From NCBI GenBank assembly GCA_964006375.1, contig OZ023267.1, positions 36,777,766 to 36,841,765 on the forward strand: a stretch of 64,000 nucleotides of DNA, given 5' to 3'. The notes below the pieces were generated by a model that searched no databases, was not told the origin of the DNA, and worked only from the letters and a program-made list of their open reading frames with translations. The number at the start of each line of letters is the position of its first letter. Within the stretch, counting starts at the first letter, position 1. The DNA comes from Tillus elongatus (taxonomy: Eukaryota > Arthropoda > Insecta > Coleoptera > Cleridae). A program made the translations under genes and the position numbers. Below, in pieces: positions 22,057 through 34,412 of this stretch.

Positions 22057-22930
22057 AAAAGAAGCAAAAATAATTAGCTGATCTGGATCTTCGTTCCCAC
22101 TTTTACTTATAGAAGCGTTAGCTGCTTCGGTACATACATTTTTTTATCTTGTTGTTGGATTTACATCATGCAATGAATGAGTTAACCATAAAGTTCATAA
22201 ATAACGTGCTCAGATGGGAGATTTTTTAAATGATAAAATTCATGAAGTGTACGATAGGTTTGCGGAAGAGACAGCTGATTTTAAAATCAATTTATGCTAT
22301 TTGGAAACGTTGCTCAAATGTTATAACGCACACATTGGGGGCAGGATCAGGGTAATCAATATAAATTAACAACAACAAGATATAAGAGAAAGGTCTGTAT
22401 TTCACGAGCTCAAGATATAATAAAGAATAGTTATACGTCTTACTAAAACTGTTACCTTGTCTAAGGTAAATCCCATTTACAGCAATAAAGCTTACTTAAA
22501 TGGCAAATATTTATCTACAATCCTGCGTGGGTGTTTGTTTAGGGACTCTGAAATCATCGAGTAAACATCCTGGCAGAAGCTAAATTGTGAAATGCATCCT
22601 ACAGAAATATAAGAAACTCGACTTGAAAGTAAATGTTTCCAGTAAGGACTCGGATATATTGCGCCGCGTACTACAAGATTTCACATATTTTTACACCTGA
22701 ACTGATGCTACAGAAGGATATTAAATTAAAATTTAATATCTCTCTATATCTCTCAGGTTCTGCTTGATTAGAGTATGTGTTGGATTAAAGTTTGAGTTTG
22801 TAGCATTTTGCTGAATATCAATCGCTACTGATATTCCATAAAAATGCTACAAAATCTGACGCCAACCGTTGCAAATACGTTCATTTCAACGAGATAAATT
22901 TCATTTTTTTAAATACAGAGATAAACCATG
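22057..22930. other. No recognisable gene
   Basis: AT-rich. TATAGGGTGGCGCATTGAAA at 22938 just after it looks like a mariner-type end, partner unknown. Confidence 0.45.
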
Positions 22931-23022
22931 TGTTCAGTATATAGGGTGGCGCATTGAAAACGAAACAGACTGATTTGCGTCCAGGGAATTTTTTTTAAGA
23001 AACGCTGAAACATCATTTGAAC

Positions 23023-23201
23023 CTGGCGACGGCACTGGTGAGGTGAATTGTATATTGTTAGGTGTATTATTATACTGGTCGCAACAGTTTCACATCTTGC
23101 AGAGATGTTAATGCTATTATAATAATTATTGGCAAACTAACTGAACAATTTAATATACAAGGGTTGATTTTTTTAGCGAACAATGCCTCATAAGTAACCT
23201 T
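23023..23201 (+). repeat. direct repeat, left copy (partner 28859-29041)
   Basis: Shares CCTGGC(G/T)AC(G/A)GCACTG, GAGGTGAATTGTATATTGTT, TCACATCTTGCAGAGATGTT and AGCGAACAATGCCTCATAAG with 28859-29041. The first 16 bases look like the outer end of a hAT TIR, so both copies may be one repeat unit with a hAT end on its left. Confidence 0.75.
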
Positions 23202-23710
23202 GAGGGCGCCACCTGTAAGACTATGCTTGCATTCAATTGGCTGTAATTTTTTGACACCCAGTAATATCGACCTACCGTATAGCTACATTGCAGCCCCTAT
23301 CAATTGTAAGCAAAAACGTTTATTTGATTTACATGTCTCAGACACACCATTTTCGAGATATTTCAATTTTTGTATGTCGATGTCGCTCAAAAATTAATTC
23401 TACCACAAATCATAGGAATAAATTTTTCACCTTTTAATTGCTATTAGTATGTATAAACTTAATTTTCTTATTCTCTAGTTAAAAAATAAAATCTCACCAG
23501 AAAAAAGAACTGACAAGACACAATCATGAAGATAAAATAAAAAGCCATGATAACAAGCTTTGAAGAAACACTTTAATAAAGTGGTTTCCATCGTTACGGG
23601 ACTTGACTTTTGCGTTTTCGTCCTGACATATACTACATTGGACTTTTATGTTTGTTTGAGACTACTCACTATTTTTAAGTAATTAATTGTATTTTCCGTA
23701 ATTTTTCTAA

Positions 23711-23943
23711 TTGAATATGGAAGTCTTTACCAACAATGAACTAACAGATATGCATGTTATGTATTCACGGGCTTTTGGTAACTGTTATGAGGCGAAACGA
23801 CTATATGAAGAAGACTTCCCAAATCGAAGAATTCCGGAAAGAAGGATGTCTCAACGGATTGACATCCGTCTGCAAGAAACAGGTACATACTTACATTATC
23901 TAATACATCGATCTGTCTCTTTCGAATATATACTTTTTACCTG
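23711..23943 (+). pseudogene. transposase exon 1, orphan copy
   Basis: MEVFTNNELTDMHVMYSRAF to PERRMSQRIDIRLQETGTY, the DUF4817 HTH domain, but followed by non-coding sequence (CTACATTGCAGCCC). It differs from the mirror exon at only one or two residues (M/I). It could at most make a short HTH-only peptide. Confidence 0.8.
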
Positions 23944-24169
23944 GCTACATTGCAGCCCTTATCAATTTTAAGCAAAAAATGTATATTTGATCCAAATCTC
24001 TCAGACACACCATTTTCGAGATATTTCAATTTTTGTATGTCGATCTCGCCCAAAAATTAATTTTTCTCAAGTAATTAATTGTATTGTCTGCAAATTTTAA
24101 CAACAAATAAAAAAAATTAAACAGTTTATGATACCTGGCTACAATAGATGTTCAAAATGGCCACCTCCA

Positions 24170-25190
24170 CTTCAATACACTTTCGTATTCTGCGGAGCAT
24201 ACAACGTCCTACTCATTTCAACATTTGCTTCATAAACAATACTTTTGAGATGCCCCCATAAATAAAAGTCCATAGGATTTAAATCAGGGGCTCGAGCCGG
24301 CCATGGCTGAGGTCCACCGCGTCCGATCCATCTGCGTCCAAAAGTATTTCTTAGGTAATTTGTGACATTTAGGGCGAAATGTGGGGGGGGCTCCCTCATG
24401 CATAAACCACAGGTTATGTCTTATGTCAAGACGTACATTTTCAAATAACCCATTTAGTTGGTGTTGCAGGATTCAAGATAAGTTGTAGCATTAAGTCTGT
24501 GAGGTAAAAAAATCGGTCCTTTCAAATTACACCCTACAATTCCAAGCCATACATTTAAGGAAAATTGCTGTTGATGATGCCTTTCAAAAACTGCGTCAGC
24601 CCAAATATGGCTGTTACGAAAATTGACGATCCCGTCGCGCCTAAATCCAGACTCGTCAGTGAACAAAACACAATTAAACAAGTTATCTACATTATTATGT
24701 TCATTGGCGAAATTGTAGGCGAGGTATAAAATGTCTTTCAGGCGATAGTGCCTGCACACGTTGGATGTAATATGGACGCAATTGTTGCTCGGGACGAACT
24801 CGCCATATCGTTGCATTAGATGCTCCTAAATGATTGGCGATTTCCCTAATACTTATTTTTGGATTTTGTTCAATTTTATTAAGAACAGCCTCTTCAAAAT
24901 CAGGATTTTGTGCACTTTGTGGGCTGCCTCGAAGAGCAGTAACTTTATTAAGGGTACCAGGTAAAAAGTATATATTCGAAAGAGACAGATCGATGTATTA
25001 GATAATGTAAGTATGTACCTGTTTCTTGCAGACGGATGTCAATCCGTTGAGATATCCTTCTTTCCGGAATTCTTCGATTTGGGAAGTCTTCTTCATATAG
25101 TCGTTTCGCCTCATAACAGTTACCAAAAGCCCGTGAATACATAACATGCATATCTGTTAGTTCATTGTTGGTAAAGACTTCCATATTCAA
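24170..25190 (-). pseudogene. DUF4817-type transposase
   Basis: From 25190 down: MEVFTNNELTDMHVMYSRAF (HTH), LQETGTYL, then about 66 bp flanked by CAGGTA/TACCTG that interrupts the usual junction to LNKVTALRGSPQSAQ (24900-24945), DFEEAVLNKIEQNPKISIRE (second HTH region), MQRYGEFVP, a frame continuing through LFTDESGFRRDGIVNFRNSH (first D), LNVWLGIVGCNLKGPIFLP, then after decay near 24420 a third-D box WPARAPDLNPMDFYLWGHLK (24265-24330). The second-D box (DGAPPH) is partly lost near 24400. The interruption could be an intron, but lacks a convincing acceptor. Not functional as it stands. Confidence 0.8.
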
Positions 25191-25944
25191 TTAGAAAAAT
25201 TACGGAAAATACAATTAATTACTTAAAAATAGTGAGTAGTCTCAAAGAAACATAAAAGTCCAATGTAGTATATGTCAGGACGAAAACGCAAAAGTCAAGT
25301 CCCGTAACGATGGAAACCACTTTATTAAAGTGTTTCTTCAAAGCTTGTTATCATGGCTTTTTATTTTATCTTCATGATTGTGTCTTGTCAGTTCTTTTTT
25401 CTGGTGAGATTTTATTTTTTAACTAGAGAATAAGAAAATTAAGTTTATACATACTAATAGCAATTAAAAGGTGAAAAATGTATTCCTATGATTTGCCGTA
25501 GAATTAATTTTTGAGCGACATCGACATACAAAAATTGAAATATCTCGAAAATGGTGTGTCTGAGACATGTAAATCAAATATACGTTTTTGCTTACAATTG
25601 ATAGGGGCTGCAATGTAGCTATACGGTAGGTCGATATTACTGGGTGTCAAAAAATTATAGCCAATTGAATGCAAGCCATGTCTTACAGGTGGCGCCCTCT
25701 GCCAGCAGTGTTATTAACAATAACATATTTAAATTTCTTGCCCTCGAAAACCCCTACATGCCAATTTCCACGTCAAAATTTACATTTGACTCGGACTTAT
25801 TTGTGAAAAACTGACAAAAACAAATAATTTAACACGCTGTAATTAAAACACTAAGCTTTTGCGGACCCATGTTTATATGAAAAAATAGTCATATTTTTTT
25901 GTGCTCAATGTGTATCTGTAACATAGACCATCATTTTTTAAACG

Positions 25945-25948
<4 letters not shown>

Positions 25949-26027
<79 letters not shown>
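25949..26027. repeat. (TA)n array between two TIR ends
   Basis: About 39 units. Left neighbour ends in AAACGCCC (another TIR-like end), right neighbour begins CAGTGTGTCCC. Confidence 0.97.
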
Positions 26028-27051
<1,024 letters not shown>

Positions 27052-27309
27052 TAAAAATAACGCGGAAAATTACAAGCACGCGGTAAATTGTTACTGTAGT
27101 TCTGAAAACAGAACTTTATTGGCTTATTCTTTTCTTGGTGTTCTATCTCAACAGATATTGCGCGGACGGTAAAATGTTAATAGGTATGTTAGATTTGGCT
27201 TATAAAGTAAGTGCAACCTTGGGACAGTTTAAGCTCTTGAAATAGTTTTGCTAAAAATTAAAGAGCGTTGTCCAGAAGTTATTGACAATCAATTTAAAAA
27301 ACCAGTTAT

Positions 27310-28010
27310 TCGCCTGTTTCACGCACTATGGCAACACTGCTAGAATACGATAATCTCAGTGTTGGGGATCCTGAAGATCTAATTGAAATATCTTTCAAAA
27401 CGAGAATTAAATATTTTGGAGTAATGATCGACAGACACCCTTGGTGTGCTTTTTATGTTAATTATGTGTTAAAAACTACAAAGTGTTATGTGCAGCATGA
27501 AATATATGCGTGAGATTTTAGATATTTCGTAACTAAATACTTTACCGTGCTTTAGTCAAAAACCAACTAGATTACGGCATCAGAGGGTGGGATTTTTGGT
27601 AATGCTAACTTGATTGATCTTGATGTAATCCAAACAGGAATTTTAAAGATAATCTTATACAGAAATAAGGTGAACCATAGTAATTAACTGTACCAGGAAA
27701 CTGGAATATTAGATATTAAAGAAAATCTTTTAAGTCGGTAGTGATTAAACAAGTCAGAAATAGGTTAAAAATGTCACCTGCAGATCATGATTATGAAACA
27801 CGGCATGTAATCATAGCATTCAGAACACCGTGTGCTAAAAAGAACATGGTCAAAGAAATTATACCTACATTGCATCAATTTCTTTTCTACTTCATTGCTT
27901 GCTGATTTCAATATAGCAAAAATAAAGAAACGTTTGAAAACGTATGTGCTAGATCAACCGGAGAGCTTTCGTGGATGCCATTTTTAAGGGGGAAAATTCA
28001 TATTCATATT
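27310..28010 (+). pseudogene. LINE RT C-terminal remnant
   Basis: FKTRIKYFGVMIDRHPWCAF (about 27400-27460) resembles the VKYLGVxID box after the YADD domain of jockey-type LINEs; LDYGIRGWDF (27567-27597) resembles the downstream YG-x-x-W box; SFKSVVIKQVRNRLKMSP follows near 27740. Frames change twice and stops are present. No 3' tail identified. Confidence 0.55.
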
Positions 28011-28085
28011 CCTACACGTGATAGTATTAAAGCATCTATAAAAAAGTATCAATGTCAATTTGAATCTCAATATTGCCGTAAGATA

Positions 28086-28875
28086 CAGTACCGTAACCAG
28101 GAATTTTGTTTGGGGCTATCTATCAGGAAGTAGCCGGGATAGATCGAAATAGGTTGGCAGAAAACATTATCAAATAATAAACATTTTATTTTTATTGTTC
28201 ACAAGGTTACATTCGTCTGAACTAGAGTGCCTTATGTATAGGTATGACACAGGCCGCACATAACTAGGTTAAAAAGTCATCATAATTTTTAATCCAGGCG
28301 TCTTTCTTTTTTTTTTTGATGCAAACATATATGCTATAATCTCGGCTTAAATATTTATGTCCCTGTGAATGTTCGTGAGAGCCGAACCATTGAGTCTTGT
28401 TTCACTTGTGGAATTTCTTAAGTACGTTTTGATTCTCTTCAGACAAGAAAAGCTCCTTTCGATGGGTGCTGTAATCTCAGATAAAATGGAAAATATTTTC
28501 GACACTTTTATATTCGGAAAACATTATTCAGAATATTTCCTCAGTGCTTCTAAAGCATTACTTGGAGCGTCTTTTTCATTTAACAAATTTTGTAATGAAA
28601 TATGTTATTCCAAGAACGTTTTCCATTAGGCATATACTTAGTGGATAGTAGTGGACAGCTACAAAGTGATTTGTGTAATTGATTAGCAGCTTTGTCATAT
28701 TTTTCCAAGGCACTTACAATTTCAAAGAAGCCATCAACAAATACTGACATCGATTCGTGTCTTTTCAGCCATCGCAAGTTTAACATACGTGAGTTAAAAA
28801 AATCGACATTTCGGGGGTGGGGGTAGGGCGCTGTCTTGGTTACGCGCCCCCAGTTCTCCCCTGGCTACAGCACTG
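28086..28875 (-). pseudogene. hAT (ZMYM1-like) transposase C-terminus in deleted element
   Basis: Ends CAGTACCGTAACCAGG (left) and complement of CAGTGCTGTAGCCAGG (right), a typical hAT TIR. On the minus strand the C-terminal dimerisation region is readable: ITAPIERSFSCLKRIKTYLR (about 28415-28475), then LNGSALTNIHRDI to 28350; upstream RWLKRHESMSVFVDGFFEIV (28710-28770). This resembles the hAT family related to ZMYM1/52-kDa-repressor proteins. No matching 8-bp target duplication was found, and about 1.5 kb of gene is missing. Confidence 0.65.
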
Positions 28876-29041
28876 ATGAGGTGAATTGTATATTGTTAGG
28901 TGTATTATTATACTCGTCGCGAAAGTTTCACATCTTGCAGAGATGTTAATGCTCTAATAATAATTATTGGCAAACTAATTGAACAATTTAATATACAAGG
29001 GTTGATTTTTTTTAGCGAACAATGCCTCATAAGTAGCCTTG
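28859..29041 (+). repeat. direct repeat, right copy (partner 23023-23201)
   Basis: Same sequence as 23023-23201 with few changes; overlaps the hAT right TIR. Confidence 0.75.
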
Positions 29042-29290
29042 AATCTTTAAGCCACTGACTTTTTATGGTTTTACTTTACTAAAATCTGCGTTTGTAGTAA
29101 ATATGCAGGATTTTTTAAAATTCCGTCATTAAGCCAAAGTCATTTTTAGAAAATGTCAGTTTAATAAACGTAAGAATAAACCTCGTAAGGAAGCAAATAT
29201 AACAGAATAAATGTTGTGTAAAATATTCAAAAACTTTTTTAGTATAAAGTATTTTCTTGTGATAAAAATCTGTTACTGGTTAATTTCTAG

Positions 29291-29361
29291 GTGGACCTCT
29301 AATATTCATACTGCTGTGGGGTATGGCAAAAAGTTTTTGCATTGAAGATGAAGATCAGCAC
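29291..29361 (+). CDS. candidate host exon, class B GPCR-like (tentative)
   Basis: A 71-bp open segment between an acceptor (TTAATTTCTAG at 29280-29290) and a strong donor (GTAAGT at 29362). In the frame that starts with two bases completing a codon it reads GPLIFILLWGMAKSF and CIEDEDQH, ending on a codon boundary. A hydrophobic stretch ending in W-x-x-A-K followed by an acidic loop resembles the TM4/TM5-extracellular loop 2 region of secretin-family (class B) GPCRs. It is the only place in the window with splice signals on both sides and non-transposon-like protein. The length is short, so chance is possible. Neighbouring exons were not found. Confidence 0.35.
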
Positions 29362-29480
29362 GTAAGTTACCATCCATAAGTTTTCATTATTTAATGTTTA
29401 TAACAATAGCCACTATCATTCGTCAATCACATGCTTTTAGCAAATTTTTCGTAAAACAAAAAATTCACTAATAATAAGAC

Positions 29481-29483
<3 letters not shown>

Positions 29484-29562
<79 letters not shown>
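29484..29562. repeat. (TA)n array of HINE-like copy
   Basis: About 39 units, followed by CACACCGATAATTCAAAA. Confidence 0.97.
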
Positions 29563-29565
<3 letters not shown>

Positions 29566-30098
29566 ACCGATAATTCAAAAAATAATGGGCCGATTTTGAT
29601 GAAATTTGGTAGGTGACTTGGATATGTTCGTTAGCCAGGAAAATTGGACTAGTTTTTCGAGAAGTTTTTGGGTTTCTTACGAAAATTGTTTGTATCTCCA
29701 AAAATAACAAAGCTATTTCAACCAAATTTGGTATATACGTTTCCACTATCAAACTTACACTACTTGCCAAAACTCAGATCTCTGCGTTAAAAGTCAAAAA
29801 AGTTATAGGCCTTTAAGGAAAAAAAAATGGGTGCCACCGGTGATCAAAGGAAAACACGAGAACAAAATATTTTGTGTGGTTAACAAAACCAATTGAATAT
29901 TACATAGAACGTTTAAAGTTTATTTTCGGAAAATGTTTGTACTTTTTGAAACAACATAGCTATTTTAATAAGTAATGGTACATTGGAACTACTATATAAG
30001 TTATACTGCTAACCAAATGTCATTGATTTAAAAACAAGACATATTTACAAAACATTTTTACGAAAATTTGCTACCGTGACGCACTTGCTGCGTCCAGA
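29484..30098 (-). mobile_element. GACGCAG/HINE-like copy, hairpin end truncated
   Basis: Right end GCACTTGCTGCGTCCAGA (arm terminus), arm partly deleted, middle with GGCCGATTTTGATGAAATTT, TTCGTTAGCCAGGAAAAT, then (TA)n at 29484-29562. Only a half hairpin (AAAAATTCACTA) remains at 29458-29470. Confidence 0.8.
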
Positions 30099-30217
30099 CT
30101 TTTTCTTGCTTTTTCCCGTCTCATTCAATAATGTAACAGCAACATAATTTTTTACCTTTTTTGTGAAATTTTTGATTGACATGTCTCGTCACTCCTTAAC
30201 CCAGAGAGTAGTCTCTA

Positions 30218-31833
30218 CAGTGTGTCCCAAACTGTATTGCTATCTCCGTTATTATTAGAGATAGAAACACGGTTATGTTTTGTAGAATTTCATGCTCGTT
30301 CCAAATATGACTCGTATTTTGCCCGGCCTCTGTTCGTTTTCGAGTTATTTTGAAAAAAAAATTGTCGATTTCTTTTTTCTTCAATAGGCGTAGGTTTAGC
30401 AATGTTTTGTAGAATTTCATGCTCGTTCCAAATATGACTTGTATTTTGCCCTGCCTCTTTTCGTTATTAAGTTATTTTGAAAAAACCAAAACTTGTCGAT
30501 TTCTTTTTTCTTCAATATCTAAGTAGGCGTTGATCTGACATGTCTAAGACTTGCACATTATCAGGACACTTTTTACAAAGTAATCTTTTTGTGCTATTCT
30601 CAACTTTGGATTGTCATTTGTTTTTGAACTACAGGTGTCCACCTTTGTTTTCATTATGACAGCCATATTGGATTTTTTGCTCATGTGATAGCCGGTGAAA
30701 AGAGCTTTCCAATGATGTACAACATGCTTGAGAAATTCTATCCTGCGAAATATTTTGGTGTTTGGTTTTCGTCTTTCTGGGTAATTGTTTTGATATGAAT
30801 TTGCAGCTGCCTCAGTATTTCGGTTATAACGAATATAACATTCCAACATGTCAAAATATTCTTCATTACTGAACATATTGTTGAATAATATTTAAAATAA
30901 ACAGGAAACAAACTATTTGGTACAAAATTTTAAGCAACGTGTTAAATACTCCTCATAAAGTTCAGATAATTAAGACTGACAGTATTCTTAATTGTCGCGA
31001 TGGTGTTATATCCATGGTAACCTTTCTTCTGTTGTTTTTCAATTGACTTACGTTTAAAAATCAAACAATTTTCAAAGGCGTCTTCGTAAATCATTAATCT
31101 GCTTTTTACTGAGTTCTGTTAGTAAATTTAGTTATGTACTAGGTTTACCTATTGAATTAAATTATAATTTTTTTAGGATAATGTTGTAATGTAAAATAGC
31201 ATTTGTAATAATGGGCCGATTCGTTGGCGTGCTCAAAATTCCTATTTTTTTTTATCGTGAATCATTACGGAAAATTATGTTAAAAGTACAGTCTATTATT
31301 AGACTCCATGGCCTACTGCTATTTGAACACTTTTTTTTTGTCATTTGTTTTTTGGTTTTGGATTTCACAGCCTACTATCCTGAAACCGGCTTTTCTCAAA
31401 ATTGTCAGCGCAATTACAAGATTTCTCAAGCATGTTGTACATCACTGGAAAGCTCTTTTCACAGACTATCACTTCATCAAAAAATCCAATATGGCTGTCA
31501 TAATAAAAACAAACGTTGATACCTGTAGCTCAAAAACAAATGACAATCCAAAGTTGAGAATAGCACAAAAAGATTACTCTGTAAAAAGTGTCTTGATAAT
31601 GTGAAAGTCTTAGACATGTCAGATCAACGCCTACTTAGATATTGAAGAAAAAAATCGACAAATTTTGTTTTTTTTTTTTCAAAATAACTTGAAAACAAAA
31701 AGAGGCAGGGCCTAGTACGAGTCATATTTCGGACGAGCATGAACTTCTACAAAACATTGCTAATTTAACCGTCTTCCTATCTCTAATAATAACGGAGATA
31801 GCAATACATTACCATCCAGTTTGGGACACACTG
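30218..31833 (-). mobile_element. internally deleted copy of the 13330-16133 transposon
   Basis: TIR ends CAGTGTGTCCCAAACTG at both sides, flanked by TA. Left TIR 30218-30735 carries a direct duplication of about 130 bp (30276-30395 and 30407-30525). Right TIR about 31240-31833. Between them only the first ~48 codons of the transposase remain (minus strand), so the left TIR is joined directly to the gene: a classic internal deletion derivative. Confidence 0.85.
30733..30876 (-). pseudogene. transposase N-terminal remnant
   Basis: MFSNEEYFDMLECYIRYNRN, then YQNNYPERR and KIFRRI, matching the transposase start at 14285. It then runs into TIR sequence. No catalytic domain. Confidence 0.85.
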
Positions 31834-32166
31834 TATATCCGTATTTGCAAGACCTCGTAAACGAAGCCCAGTCTGGAAAAATAGTGTTTTGTTTTACGTT
31901 TAGAATTACATTTTAAATGTATGAAACTTTACTTTGGCCATCCAGTTACCCAATGTCACCTTGTTAAATGACATTTAATACTTTTTTTTTTCAAATTATT
32001 TTAATAGGTTGCTAGGTTTCTTTTTTAAATTGAAATATATCCTTATTGAAGCCCGACCTTGAAGAAAAATCTTTTTTGTTTGTTTTGTGCTTAGAATTTA
32101 ATTTTACATCTAACCTTTTACTGTGTTCCTCCAATTACCGAAAAGCCTGTATAAATTTAAAAACTG

Positions 32167-32196
<30 letters not shown>
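31446..32196. repeat. 751-bp segment duplicated at 36953-37703
   Basis: Same orientation, constant offset of 5507, no indels and no difference seen by eye. It covers the right TIR of the 30218-31833 element, its flank, and the first 30 bases of the HINE-like arm. Confidence 0.9.
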
Positions 32197-33530
<1,334 letters not shown>

Positions 33531-34412
33531 AGAATTATAGGAGAAAACATCATTTTTTTGTATCTAGTACATTTATAAAAGCGTTGTCTTTAAAAAAAAT
33601 TCTGTATTGTTTGATTTAATTTTTAGTAGACGAGTACAAACAAGTAAATACTTATTGATACAGGTGTAGGTTATTGCTAACAAGTGCATTTTAAACTCAC
33701 CAATAATACTTAAAATACACAACGATAATAGAATTATCTAGGAACAAATAAACCAAACTAATAACTTCATCGCCTATCAAGGTTTAACTTTTGACAGTTT
33801 ACTAAATGTATTATTTATCGAGTAAATTTAAACTGGAACGATGTCGAAACTAGATTAAGTATTTTTTTAACTTATTTACTTATTATGTAGTATTAGTAAT
33901 TATTGCTAAATGTAATATAGTAGCAATATAGCTTCCTACTTATTGGAATTGCAACAAGACAATTTGTGGTACGATAAATGATAGTCAGTTTTAATATACA
34001 AGTGGCCCATCGAAAACTATTCAAGCGGGTTTTCAAACATCTAAAGTTATCTCTTCAAAAAACGCTCGGGCAGGTCGAATTTGTTTTTAAGGCAGAAACA
34101 TTTTCGAACGAATGTGAAAACTGCTACTTCATTCACCCAAACGGCGTAGCTACATGCCCTCTTCAAACTATTAGATAGCATATCAGGTCAAGTGACACAT
34201 CGTTGGCGAGACTTCTCCATTAACTATTCAACCCTGTACACGTTTTTTTTTAAATCCTTGAAAGCTTTGCGAGGAAAATTTATAATTAAATTTGATAGAG
34301 CCAGTCTCGTTCTTCAGTCAAAACGTTATTCCTCGATGTTTTAAATTATTGAGATTATTTTAGTTAGTAAATTTTGAGAATGTGTGTATTTTGTCAGTGT
34401 TTTCAATTTATC
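33531..34412. other. No recognisable gene
   Basis: AAGTGGCCCATCGAAAACTA at 34000 resembles a mariner-type TIR (compare CCATCGAAA near 41002). Otherwise nothing. The 66-residue open frame at 33978 is not recognised. Confidence 0.4.

Larger units (their letters stand above)
23202..25699 (-). mobile_element. fold-back DNA transposon with about 740-bp inverted arms
   Basis: Left arm 23202-23943, right arm about 24953-25699, near-perfect reverse complements. Ends GAGGGCGCCACCTGTAAGA. Each arm holds a 500-bp untranslated part and exon 1 of a DUF4817 transposase (MEVFTNNELTDMHVMYSRAF). Only the right arm connects to the rest of the gene, on the minus strand, in the 1-kb spacer. Arms end exactly at CCTGG. 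Either these are extremely long TIRs reaching into the gene, or an inverted duplication of the 5' half created the left arm. Confidence 0.85.
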
